In this document: positions 23,729 to 31,288 of the stretch, in pieces
Layout of the letters: every line of letters begins with the position of its first letter
Position numbering within the stretch: position 1 is the stretch's first letter
Origin: Thioalkalivibrio nitratireducens
GTDB lineage: Bacteria; Pseudomonadota; Gammaproteobacteria; Ectothiorhodospirales; Ectothiorhodospiraceae
Direction of reading: 5' to 3'
DNA: 31,288 nucleotides
Assembly (NCBI GenBank): GCA_011390385.1
Contig: JAABSN010000017.1
Span: 1-31,288 of the forward strand
The notes under the pieces: generated by a model
Seen by the model: the letters and a program-made list of their open reading frames with translations, nothing else
Database searches by the model: none
What the model was told of the DNA's origin: nothing
Made by a program: the position numbers and the translations under genes

Positions 23729-26287
23729 ATGCAATGGTTCAATGAAACAAAGATCAGCCGACGGGCCTTCCTGGCGGGAACGGGTGCGCTGGGTGTCGTA
23801 ACCGCCTTCCAGCTCAACCCCATCACCCAAGGCCTGGTTCGAGCCGGGCTCGCACACGCCGCGGAACCAATCCCGGTCCCGGGTTCGGGCAAGTGGGTCC
23901 CGACCGTCTGTCAGGGCTGCACCACCTGGTGCATGAAGGAGGCCTACGTGCAGGACGGTCGCGTGTTCCACGTGCGTGGCAACCAGCACTCCAAGATCAC
24001 CGGCAAGTCGGGCTGCGTGCGCCAGAGCATGGCGCTGACCGAACTGTACGATCCCGATCGGGTGCGCTACCCGATGAAACGGACGAATCCCAGGAAGGGC
24101 CGGGGCGAGGATCCGGGCTTCGTGCGCATCTCCTGGGAAGAGGCGATGGATACCTTCGCCGAAAAGCTCCTCGATCTGCGTGAGCGGGGAGTGCCGGAGC
24201 GCTACATGACCACCCGCGGGCGTTACGGCGGTTTCAACGGCGTCATGCTGTCGAACATCACCAAGATCATCGGCTCCCCCAACAACATCTCGCATTCGGC
24301 AATCTGCGCCGAGGCCGACAAGTTCGGCCCGTACTACATGGAAGGCTTCTGGGGCTATCGCCAGTACGACATCAAGGCGAGCCGCTATCAACTGACCTTC
24401 GGTACCGATCCCATCGCCGCGAACCGGCAGGTCTCGTTCGCCACCCGCGAGTGGGGTGACATGCTCGATCGAGCCAAGGTCGCGGTGGTCGATCCGCGCT
24501 TCTCCTCGACAGCCCAGAAGGCGGACGAATGGCTGCCGGTCAAGCCGGGCGAGGATTCCGCGGTAGCGCTCGGCCTCGCCCACATCATTCTGACCGAGGG
24601 TCTCTGGCACAAGCCGTTCGTGGGCGATTTCATCGACGGCGAAAACCGGTTTGTTTCAGGGCGCTCCGTTTCCGAAGAGGACTTCGAAGAGCGCTACGCC
24701 CATGGCCTGGTCAAATGGTGGAACCTGGAACTCAAGGACCGCACGCCGCAATGGGCGGCTGAGAAGGCCGACATACCGGTCGAGCAGCTTGTCCGCGTGG
24801 CCAGGGATCTCGGTGCCGCCGCACCGCATGTGGGCGTCTGGCTTTCGCGCGGCATGCACATGACGCCGCGGGGCTCCTATGCTTCGATGTGCGGTCATGC
24901 CCTGGTCGGTCTCCTCGGTGCCGCCGACAACGAGGGTGGCAGCATGCGGTTTTCGTCCCGTCCGACGGGCAAGCTGGCCGGCAGTGGCGATTACATGGAC
25001 GAACTGGCCAAAGTCCACAGCAAGATGGAGAAGATCGACCGCCGGGGGCGGCTGGAACTTCCCGCGCTGAAGGAGGGCAAGTCCGGGGGCGGTGTCGTCA
25101 CCAGTCAGATTGCGCAGTCGATCCTCGAGGAGGATCCGTATCCGATCGAAGTCGTCTACGCGAGCTGGAATAACTTCGCTTTTTCCAGCACCGGAGTGCA
25201 ACAGTTCGAAGAGGCCTTTGCCAAGGTGCCCTTCATGGTGATCTCGACCCTGAACCTCGCCGAAACGACGATGCTGGCCGATATTGTCCTGCCCTCGGCG
25301 CACAGCATGTTCGAGCGCTGGAACGTGGTTGCCAATTCCGGCAACGGCTACGGCGTGGTCGGCATTCAGCAGCCGATGGTCAAGGTCGGTGACGTCCGGC
25401 AGGACGAATCCGAAATTCCCTGGCTGCTGGCCGAGGCGCTCGACCGCAAGGGCTTCAGTGCGCCGCTGGAATATCTGAAGAACGAGTTCCTGGATCCGGA
25501 AACCGGCGCTCAGCCGACCAATGGAGACGAACTCGGCTTGTACATGGCCAAGATCATGACCCAACCGTTCTGGGATCCGAACTCGACGGTTGGCGGGACC
25601 AAGGTCGGTAGCTGGGACGAGTTCCGCAAAGTGGGCATGTGGACCAGCGATCGCTACCCGTTCCGGTCACGCTGGGGCAATTTCGGCACCAAGACCGGGA
25701 ATTTCGAGTTCTACAGTGAAGGCCTCAAGGAAGCGCTGGGCAAGCATGCCGAGAAACACGATGTCAGCGTCGACCATGTCCTGGAGGTCTGCAACTACGA
25801 GGCGCGTGGCGAACTCGCGTTCATCCCGCATTACGAGAGCCCGGTCCGCAAGGGCAGCGAGTCGGAATACCCGATGCTGTTCATCGACGCAAAACACAAG
25901 CTCAATCGCGAAGGCCGCGGCTGCAACCACTACTGGTATACCGGCGAGCGGGACGTCGAACCCGGGGATATCAAATTCGAGGACGCAGCCAAGATCAACC
26001 CGGTGGATGCCGAGCGCCTCGGCGTCAACACAGGCGATGACATCCGCCTCGTCTCACCGATCGGCAGCATCACGTGCAAGGTCAGCGTCTGGGAGGGGGT
26101 CCGGCCCGGATGCGTGGTGAAGTCCTTCGGCATGGGGCACTGGGCCTACGGACGCCATACGGCCAGGGAGTTCGGCAGGACCGCCATCGGCGGCAACAAT
26201 AACGAAATCATTCCTCTCGATTTCGACCGACTGTCCGGGTCGACGGTGTTTGCCGGCCAGAACGGCGTCCGTATCGAGAAGGTTTGA
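23729..26287 (+). CDS. Tat-exported Mo-bisMGD oxidoreductase, catalytic subunit, Arr/Arx-like (SoeA/PsrA alternative)
   Basis: An 852-residue DMSO-reductase-family enzyme. It opens with a twin-arginine signal (SRRAFLAGTGALG, 10-22; cleavage near 44). The [4Fe-4S] site is C61-x2-C64-x3-C68-x27-C96. RGRY (163-166), HSAIC (H189, S190, C193 as Mo ligand), K198 and Y210 keep the spacing that, as I recall, is seen in arsenate respiratory reductase ArrA; the RGRY motif is used to tell ArrA from ArxA (GRGWG). The C-terminal GHWAYGRHTAREFG and IGGNNNEIIPLDFDRLSG are also ArrA/ArxA-like. ATG at 23729 has AGAGGA 8 nt upstream. The cytoplasmic sulfite enzyme SoeA has no Tat signal, so that usual label fits poorly. 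Substrate (arsenate, arsenite, sulfur compound) and direction are not proven. Genes for B and C subunits follow; no TorD-type chaperone is in the window. Confidence 0.8.
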   Translation: MQWFNETKISRRAFLAGTGALGVVTAFQLNPITQGLVRAGLAHAAEPIPVPGSGKWVPTVCQGCTTWCMKEAYVQDGRVFHVRGNQHSKITGKSGCVRQSMALTELYDPDRVRYPMKRTNPRKGRGEDPGFVRISWEEAMDTFAEKLLDLRERGVPERYMTTRGRYGGFNGVMLSNITKIIGSPNNISHSAICAEADKFGPYYMEGFWGYRQYDIKASRYQLTFGTDPIAANRQVSFATREWGDMLDRAKVAVVDPRFSSTAQKADEWLPVKPGEDSAVALGLAHIILTEGLWHKPFVGDFIDGENRFVSGRSVSEEDFEERYAHGLVKWWNLELKDRTPQWAAEKADIPVEQLVRVARDLGAAAPHVGVWLSRGMHMTPRGSYASMCGHALVGLLGAADNEGGSMRFSSRPTGKLAGSGDYMDELAKVHSKMEKIDRRGRLELPALKEGKSGGGVVTSQIAQSILEEDPYPIEVVYASWNNFAFSSTGVQQFEEAFAKVPFMVISTLNLAETTMLADIVLPSAHSMFERWNVVANSGNGYGVVGIQQPMVKVGDVRQDESEIPWLLAEALDRKGFSAPLEYLKNEFLDPETGAQPTNGDELGLYMAKIMTQPFWDPNSTVGGTKVGSWDEFRKVGMWTSDRYPFRSRWGNFGTKTGNFEFYSEGLKEALGKHAEKHDVSVDHVLEVCNYEARGELAFIPHYESPVRKGSESEYPMLFIDAKHKLNREGRGCNHYWYTGERDVEPGDIKFEDAAKINPVDAERLGVNTGDDIRLVSPIGSITCKVSVWEGVRPGCVVKSFGMGHWAYGRHTAREFGRTAIGGNNNEIIPLDFDRLSGSTVFAGQNGVRIEKV

Positions 26288-26315
26288 AGCCGACCACTGC
26301 CTGGAGAGATCAATC

Positions 26316-27056
26316 ATGGGATATGGAATGGTAATTGACCAGCAGCTGTGCGTCGGCTGCTCCGCTTGCACCATCGCGTGCAAGATCGAAAACAACACGC
26401 CGATCGGCATCAACTGGTGCGACAAGATCACGCGCACGAGTGGAAAATTTCCGGCCGTTCGCTACGAGTACATTTCGACGATGTGCAACCACTGCGAAAA
26501 CGCACCCTGCGTGAAGGCGTGTCCGACGCAGGCGATGTACAAGGACCGCGACACGGGCCTGACACTGCACGACCCGAAGAAGTGCATCGGCTGCAAGGCG
26601 TGCATCGTCAACTGCCCCTACGGCGTTATCGACTTCAACTGGGAACGGCCGCATCACAACTGGGCCCAGGACAACCGGCTCGCCGAAGGATGCTTCTCGC
26701 CCGCCGAGATGGTCGAGGCGAGCGGAGGCGAAGGCTCACCACACGGCAACCCGGAACGCGGCACGACCTATCCGGTCGTTCGGGCCCGCGGCACCGTCGA
26801 GAAGTGCACGTTCTGCGACCACCGTCTGGCCAAGGGACTGGCGCCGGCTTGCGTGGATGCCTGTCCCTCCGGCGCACGACAGTTCGGCGACATCGACGAT
26901 CCCACCAGCGAAGTCAGCAAGCTGGTTGCCAAACACGGAGGCAAGGGGCTGCGGGAAGAATTGGGGACCAGGCCACGGGTCATTTACATCCGCGACTACA
27001 AACCCCAGCGCCGTTTCGAACCCGCTCGCCCCGCCGGCGAAAATCAAGGAGCGTAA
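26316..27056 (+). CDS. Iron-sulfur subunit of the molybdoenzyme, ArrB/ArxB-like (SoeB/PsrB family)
   Basis: A 246-residue protein with four [4Fe-4S] sites: C12-x2-C15-x2-C18-x3-C22, C57-x2-C60-x4-C65-x3-C69, C90-x2-C93-x2-C96-x3-C100 and C164-x2-C167-x11-C179-x3-C183. It carries electrons between the catalytic subunit and the NrfD-type membrane subunit. NPERGTTYPVVRARGTVEKC and PRVIYIRDY resemble ArrB-type subunits rather than generic PsrB. No signal peptide: it would travel with the Tat-exported partner. ATG at 26316 has GGAGAG 8 nt upstream and lies 28 bp after the large-subunit stop. Confidence 0.85.
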   Translation: MGYGMVIDQQLCVGCSACTIACKIENNTPIGINWCDKITRTSGKFPAVRYEYISTMCNHCENAPCVKACPTQAMYKDRDTGLTLHDPKKCIGCKACIVNCPYGVIDFNWERPHHNWAQDNRLAEGCFSPAEMVEASGGEGSPHGNPERGTTYPVVRARGTVEKCTFCDHRLAKGLAPACVDACPSGARQFGDIDDPTSEVSKLVAKHGGKGLREELGTRPRVIYIRDYKPQRRFEPARPAGENQGA

Positions 27057-27059
27057 ATC

Positions 27060-28112
27060 ATGAACTCCACTGTCAGTCTGAAACACTTTCTGACGCCCAC
27101 TTGGCTGCTGATCGTCGTCGGCTTGGTGGTCGGCGGTGCCGTGGGCCTGTACGAGATCTTCGTCGGGCACTCGTTCGCAACCAACAGCGCGCTCGTATGG
27201 ACACTCCCGCTGGTCACCTACATCTACCTGGCCCTGATGAGCACAGGGGTGTCCATCATCATTGCCTACGGCCTGCTGGCGCGGAAAAGCGCCATCCTGG
27301 AGCGAATGCGCGCGCTGCTCATCGTCGCCATCGGACTGCTCATGGGGGCATTCACGGCACTCGCAACCGAGTTGGGCTCGATCCTCAACATGGTCTGGAT
27401 CCTGCTGTCACCGAACCCCCTCTCCCCGATCTGGTGGATGGGCGCTCTCTACTCGGTCGAACTGGTGTTGTTGATCGTCAAACTCGTCATGGATCTGATG
27501 GGACGCCACGGACCGCTGGATCGCCCGCTGGCCTGGGCCACCCTGGCCGTCGCCAGCGCAGCCGCGATGATGATCGGAGCGGTGTTCGGGACCGTGATCG
27601 GACGCGCCGACTATGTGGGAATGTACACTTCACTGTTCACACTCCCGGTCGCGTTGCTGGCGGGTGTCGCGGTCGTCATTCTTACCCAGCCGCAGGGCCG
27701 GATGACGGAGATGCTGACGACTGCGTTCCGGCAGCTTGCGGTCCTCTGGATCATCCTTCTCGGGCTCAAGCTGTTCTACGATGCCCACAGCAGCGTGCAG
27801 GCGCTGCAAGGCTGGGTGGACATCTGGACGATCCTGGCCTTTGTCTTCATTGCCCTGTTCGCGGGAATGGCTCCGCGCATCCTGGCCGCTCTTGGTCTCG
27901 TTGCAGCGCTTTGGGTTGCCTACAACTTCGTGATCACCGGTCAACTGGTTTCCCTCGGTCCGAATGCCACCTGGTTCGGTGAAGTCCAGACGTACCTTCC
28001 CAACCTGCCCGAACTGGCCATCTTCGTACTGGGTGTTGCGGTAGCGGCGGCGCTGATCAAGCTCGGCTATCAATACCTGCTGCCCGGTCAGGCGCCGGCT
28101 GCGACGACTTGA
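27060..28112 (+). CDS. NrfD-like membrane subunit of the molybdoenzyme (ArrC/ArxC/SoeC-like)
   Basis: A 350-residue membrane protein with eight to ten hydrophobic helices, of the NrfD/PsrC family that exchanges electrons with the quinone pool. PLSPIWWMGALYSVELVLL (about 120-140) and the conserved Glu/Asp in helices fit the family. It starts 3 nt after the B stop, with AAGGAG inside the B end, so the two are coupled. It anchors the A/B pair at the outer face of the membrane if the Tat signal is used. The direction (quinol oxidation or quinone reduction) cannot be read from the sequence. A terminator follows 38 nt downstream. Confidence 0.85.
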   Translation: MNSTVSLKHFLTPTWLLIVVGLVVGGAVGLYEIFVGHSFATNSALVWTLPLVTYIYLALMSTGVSIIIAYGLLARKSAILERMRALLIVAIGLLMGAFTALATELGSILNMVWILLSPNPLSPIWWMGALYSVELVLLIVKLVMDLMGRHGPLDRPLAWATLAVASAAAMMIGAVFGTVIGRADYVGMYTSLFTLPVALLAGVAVVILTQPQGRMTEMLTTAFRQLAVLWIILLGLKLFYDAHSSVQALQGWVDIWTILAFVFIALFAGMAPRILAALGLVAALWVAYNFVITGQLVSLGPNATWFGEVQTYLPNLPELAIFVLGVAVAAALIKLGYQYLLPGQAPAATT

Positions 28113-28150
28113 CAGCCCGACGGGCGGCCAAAACAACCCTGCGCCGTCAC

Positions 28151-28183
28151 AACCCCTTCCCTGCAAGCGGGGGAGGGGTTTCT
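28151..28183 (+). terminator. Rho-independent terminator after the molybdoenzyme operon
   Basis: AACCCCTTCCC (28151-28161), loop TGCAAGCG, GGGGAGGGGTT (28170-28180) form an 11-bp stem with one G-U pair, followed by TTTCT. It ends the three-gene operon and suggests arsR is transcribed on its own. The minus strand lacks a T-run. Confidence 0.65.
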
Positions 28184-28339
28184 CCGATCTCACCAATACG
28201 GTTCCGTCTGCGCTGCACTGGGAGGCCCAAGCTGACCGCCGGCGCCCAGACCCCGGCTGCCCTAATCGCGCGCCCGAGCCAGGTTACACCGACACAGGTC
28301 GACTGCCTCAATGGCTCCAGAAGCCTACCCCGACGCAGT

Positions 28340-28369
28340 GGTGCGGCACCGCCCCGATGCGAGTAAAAT
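28340..28369 (+). promoter_or_regulatory. Candidate arsR promoter with palindrome; possibly leaderless
   Basis: GGTGCGGCACC (28340-28350) is a 5-bp palindrome about one central base, and TAAAAT (28364-28369) ends 6 bases before the arsR ATG, the distance of a -10 box from a transcription start. No ribosome binding site precedes the ATG, so a leaderless message is possible. No good -35 was found. Confidence 0.3.
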
Positions 28370-28375
28370 CGAGCC

Positions 28376-28714
28376 ATGGAAACGCGAAAGGCTGCCAGGA
28401 TATTCGGCGCGCTCGCCCATGAGCACCGACTCGCGGTCTTTCGGATACTGGTGCAATCAGGGACAGAGGGTCGTCTCGCCGGTGAGATCGCCGCCGAGCT
28501 CGAACTGCTTCCCTCGACGCTCTCCTTTCACCTGTCCGCACTCGAGGGCGCCGGGCTGGTCCGCTCCATGCGGACCGGCCGATACATCCGCTATGGCCTG
28601 CGCCCGGAGACGATCCGCGGCCTGCTGGAATTCCTGACTGAGGATTGCTGCGGGGGGCATCCGGAACAATGCGGTCTGCCCCGAGATACGGCCTCGCTGA
28701 AATCTTCAACCTGA
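28376..28714 (+). CDS. arsR: ArsR-family metalloregulator, arsenic-type
   Basis: A 112-residue winged helix repressor. ARIFGALAHEHRLAVFRILV (7-26), STLSFHLSALEGAGLV (47-62, recognition helix) and RTGRYIRYGL are typical of ArsR/SmtB. The C-terminal motif is DCCGGHPEQC (C91, C92, C99), close to the C-terminal Cys trio that binds As(III) in ArsR of the Acidithiobacillus type. As(III)/Sb(III) binding would release DNA and induce genes. It sits after the molybdoenzyme terminator, before citrate synthase, in the same direction. No arsB, arsC or acr3 is in the window, so the most likely local target is the molybdoenzyme or arsR itself. ArsR-type proteins with other ligands exist. Confidence 0.85.
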   Translation: METRKAARIFGALAHEHRLAVFRILVQSGTEGRLAGEIAAELELLPSTLSFHLSALEGAGLVRSMRTGRYIRYGLRPETIRGLLEFLTEDCCGGHPEQCGLPRDTASLKSST

Positions 28715-28908
28715 GCGAAGCAGGTGCCAAGACGCACTTGCCCATGGCCGGCGATTGGACCGTTGCATTTCGGACCGTGGTCACAAGAGACCGACGATAC
28801 TGCCCATTGCGTTCACTACCGGCCGGGACCGCAGTACCATGAGGACTGCAGGCCTGCCCACACGGGCGGGACCCATGTTCTTTCCCTCACGAGCGGGAGC
28901 ACCGCACC

Positions 28909-30234
28909 ATGACCCAGTCCGCGAACTCCGCCCCCGGTGCCCTGGCGCCGGCCAGCCTGACCCTGGATGGACAAAGCTACAGCCTGCCAGTGATCGAGGG
29001 CAGCGAGGGCGAACGCGCGATCGATATCGGCAGCCTCCGTGCGCGCACCGGGCATATCACGCTCGACCCCGGCTACGGCAACACGGGCAGTTGCGAGAGT
29101 GCGATTACCTTCATCGACGGCGACGCCGGCATCCTTCGTTACCGCGGTATTCCCATCGAGCAGTTCGTCGATAGCCCGACGTTCATCGAGGTGGCAATGC
29201 TGCTGATTTTCGGGCACCTGCCGAGTCAGGAGGAGTACGAGCGCTTTTCGGAAGACCTGACGCGTTTTGCCAACATCGACGAGGGCATGAAACACCAGTT
29301 CGAGGGTTTCCCGCGCTCGGCACCGCCGATGGCGATTCTGTCGGCGATGATCAACGCCCTGTCCTGTTATCACCCCGAACTGCATGAACTCGAGGACGAG
29401 GTGGAACTTCACCACGCGGCCGCGCGGCTGATCAGCAAGATCCGAACGATCGCCGCCTATGCGTTTCGGCACTCCCGGGGTCTGCCCTATATCTACCCGG
29501 ATCCGGGCATGCGCTACGTACCGAACCTCCTGCACATGATGTTCTCGCTTCCCTACCAGCAATACGTGTGTCCGAATGTCGTGCGCAAGGCTTTGAACCT
29601 GATCCTGATCCTGCACGCGGATCACGAACAGAACTGCTCCACCTCGACCGTCCGAATGGTGGGTTCCAGCGGTGCCAACCTGTTTGCGTCCTGCGCGGCC
29701 GGTGTCTCGGCGCTATGGGGCCCCCTGCATGGTGGCGCCAATGTCGCCGTGCTGAATATGCTGGAGCAGATTCATCAGGGGAACATCACGCCCGAGGAGT
29801 ACGTGAAGCAGGCCAAGAACAAGGACAGCAAGGTGCGGCTGATGGGCTTCGGTCACCGTGTGTACAAGAACTTCGACCCGCGCGCGCTGATGTTGCAGAA
29901 GGTGGCGGAGGAACTGGTGCCGATGTTGAGCGGCAACGATCCGCTATTGGGCATTGCGCGCCAACTCGAGGACATCGCCCGGTCCGATTCCTACTTCATC
30001 GAGCGGAACCTGTACCCCAACGTGGATTTCTACAGCGGCATCCTGCTGCGCGCCATGGGCATCCCGACCAACATGTTCACGGTGATCTTCGCAATAGGGC
30101 GCTTGCCCGGATGGATTGCCCACTGGTGGGAGCAGAATCAGACTGTGGGCGGGCGGATCGCGCGGCCACGGCAGATCTATACCGGTCCTGCGCTTTCCGA
30201 TTATGTTCCGATCGAGGAGCGCGGGCAGGTGTAG
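28909..30234 (+). CDS. gltA: Citrate synthase
   Basis: A 441-residue citrate synthase of the large bacterial type. The catalytic residues are H274 (GPLHGG), H316 (GFGHRVYKNFDPRA) and D373 (YPNVDFYSG); RPRQIYTG and HADHEQNCSTSTVR are also conserved. It condenses oxaloacetate and acetyl-CoA in the TCA cycle; in autotrophic sulfur oxidisers the cycle serves biosynthesis. ATG at 28909 has GGGAG about 9 nt upstream. The 194 bp before it hold no clear gene. It converges on the methyltransferase with 33 bp between stops. Confidence 0.95.
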   Translation: MTQSANSAPGALAPASLTLDGQSYSLPVIEGSEGERAIDIGSLRARTGHITLDPGYGNTGSCESAITFIDGDAGILRYRGIPIEQFVDSPTFIEVAMLLIFGHLPSQEEYERFSEDLTRFANIDEGMKHQFEGFPRSAPPMAILSAMINALSCYHPELHELEDEVELHHAAARLISKIRTIAAYAFRHSRGLPYIYPDPGMRYVPNLLHMMFSLPYQQYVCPNVVRKALNLILILHADHEQNCSTSTVRMVGSSGANLFASCAAGVSALWGPLHGGANVAVLNMLEQIHQGNITPEEYVKQAKNKDSKVRLMGFGHRVYKNFDPRALMLQKVAEELVPMLSGNDPLLGIARQLEDIARSDSYFIERNLYPNVDFYSGILLRAMGIPTNMFTVIFAIGRLPGWIAHWWEQNQTVGGRIARPRQIYTGPALSDYVPIEERGQV

Positions 30235-30267
30235 CCGGACACAGTCGCGCGCCGTAAGGCTGCAGTT

Positions 30268-31288
30268 TCAGACGCGTTCGGCTGCAAGCGGGACGGCGGC
30301 GCGTGGTCTGGCACGCAGGAGCAGGTTGCGCGGCGTGACATCACGCGTGCAGAAGGTGCCCAGTTCCACCTGGAAGCCGGCTTCTTCGAGAAAATGCAGG
30401 CGGTCCAGTACCAGCCAGACTTCCAGCGGACGCCGAAACACATGCCTCGCGAGCTCCAGGCGGCTGACCTCGCGATAGCGCCTCCAACCCTCCTGTTCCA
30501 GTGCGGGCCAGTCGCACCGGGCGGGGAGCGCCAGCCCTTTTTGCGCAGCCGCCCAATGGCAGAATGACTCGAAACTGGACGGAATGCGACCGTGCGACAG
30601 GCTGGGAAGGTGCAGGTAGTCATCGATACCCCGGAGCTTGCGCTGCAACTGGTCAAAGCCCAGCCTCCATGCATTCGCCCGTGCGCGGGCGATTCGGTCG
30701 GAACGGGGGGCGGTGACCGTCTCCTGAACCGCCAGGGAAAGATCCTCACGGTTCAGATGCAAACGGTGTTTGCGCGCGAGGTCACCGCCCAGCCGGGACA
30801 TCGGTCGATATTCCGGAGACGGAATCCGCTGGTAGCAACACGGTGCCAGCGTGACGGCGCAGCCGGTCTGAGCCGCCACTTCAAGCAGGCGCTGATGTAG
30901 CACTCCGCAGGCGTGCAGGGCGCTGACATGGACGCCGCGCTCAAGCCAGTGTTCAACTCCTGGCGCCAGTACATCCTGTTGCTCCATCTGGACGGATGCG
31001 TCCTGCCGTTGAGCCAGCCGCAGTCCCTCGCTACAAAGGCTCTCCCGGATTTCCAGCGCGACCACGGTGACCTCATGGCGTCGTGCAAGCATCCGCGACA
31101 GATGTCCCTTTCCGGCGCACCAGTCCACCTGCCGGTGACCGGACTTCGCATCGACATGAGCGGCGAACGCCTCGATCTGCTGCCATTTCCGCCCTCCGAT
31201 GTGTGGGCTCCAGATATGGGGCAGGGGGCCCGGATCGCGGGACAGCGGCGGCAGCGCCGTGAGCCGTGCCAAGCCTGCAATGGGCAAC
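30268..31288 (-). CDS. SAM-dependent methyltransferase-like protein (5' part outside window)
   Basis: At least 339 residues visible, with its N terminus beyond the right edge. The first in-window start-like codon is TTG at 31287 and a longer gene is likely. SGHRQVDWCAGKGHLSRMLA is a Rossmann-type SAM motif (DWCAGKG), VVALEIRE follows it, and LAPCCYQRI resembles the post-motif of methyltransferases of the RRNAD1/METTL25-like group, which act on unknown substrates. The C-terminal half is rich in Arg and Leu. Function is not established. It converges on gltA. Confidence 0.65.
   Translation of the reverse strand, partial: LPIAGLARLTALPPLSRDPGPLPHIWSPHIGGRKWQQIEAFAAHVDAKSGHRQVDWCAGKGHLSRMLARRHEVTVVALEIRESLCSEGLRLAQRQDASVQMEQQDVLAPGVEHWLERGVHVSALHACGVLHQRLLEVAAQTGCAVTLAPCCYQRIPSPEYRPMSRLGGDLARKHRLHLNREDLSLAVQETVTAPRSDRIARARANAWRLGFDQLQRKLRGIDDYLHLPSLSHGRIPSSFESFCHWAAAQKGLALPARCDWPALEQEGWRRYREVSRLELARHVFRRPLEVWLVLDRLHFLEEAGFQVELGTFCTRDVTPRNLLLRARPRAAVPLAAERV

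Noticed and set aside
23729..28112. Direct label soeABC (sulfite:quinone oxidoreductase)
   Set aside because: Kept only as an alternative: the Tat signal, RGRY and HSxxC...K pattern and ArrB-like FeS subunit fit Arr/Arx better, though the sulfur-oxidiser context would suggest SoeABC.
1..31288. CRISPR array, tRNA/rRNA genes, transposase or phage genes
   Set aside because: None was recognised on either strand; there is no regular spacer repeat, no cloverleaf-like gene that I could identify and no mobile-element protein.

Overview
The window is GC-rich, densely packed bacterial DNA with clear Shine-Dalgarno sites and several ATGA or TAATG stop/start overlaps. Gene content suggests a gammaproteobacterial sulfur oxidiser that copes with salt, something like an Ectothiorhodospiraceae/Thioalkalivibrio-type organism. 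The clues are a LipS/sLpl/LipT lipoate-assembly cluster of the kind linked to the sHdr-LbpA sulfur-oxidation pathway, a glycine betaine ABC importer, hopanoid squalene genes (hpnCDE), a gammaproteobacterial mtaD-ubiG-gph-rmuC string and a membrane-bound molybdenum oxidoreductase. The species is inferred only; no rRNA or tRNA gene was seen.

Layout. Positions 121-4683 (minus): four-gene lipoate operon, radical SAM, sLpl(AB) ligase, LipT-like flavoprotein, second radical SAM. Positions 4888-6534 (plus, divergent): a fusion of a lipoate-ligase catalytic region with a cysteine-rich DUF116 domain. Positions 6526-7326 (minus): YciK-like SDR that has Phe in place of the catalytic Tyr. Positions 7327-7774: leader region with a 16-bp stem that carries a ribosome binding site and start codon in its loop. 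Positions 7775-10005 (plus): PAS-PAS histidine kinase and FixJ-type regulator. Positions 10024-17421 (minus): mtaD-ubiG-gph-rmuC-hpnC-hpnD-hpnE. Positions 17550-22151 (minus): proV-proW-proX, then a small Met-rich coiled-coil membrane protein and a DoxX protein. Positions 22431-23383 (minus): hemerythrin-like protein and DUF2721 protein. Positions 23729-28112 (plus): three-subunit Mo-bisMGD/FeS/NrfD enzyme, then a terminator and a short arsR (28376-28714). Positions 28909-30234 (plus): citrate synthase. Positions 30268-31288 (minus): methyltransferase running off the right edge.

How the parts work together. The lipoate genes would build lipoate directly on a carrier protein (LbpA, not in this window) needed by sHdr. 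The molybdoenzyme would normally be labelled SoeABC here. However, its large subunit has a twin-arginine signal and an RGRY...HSxxC...K active-site pattern like respiratory arsenate reductase, its FeS subunit resembles ArrB/ArxB, and an ArsR with a Cys-Cys...Cys metalloid motif follows. An arsenic (Arr/Arx-type) role is therefore at least as likely. The most novel-looking items are the ligase-DUF116 fusion, this Arr-like enzyme in a lipoate/sHdr genomic setting, the Met-heptad protein and the structured leader upstream of the kinase.
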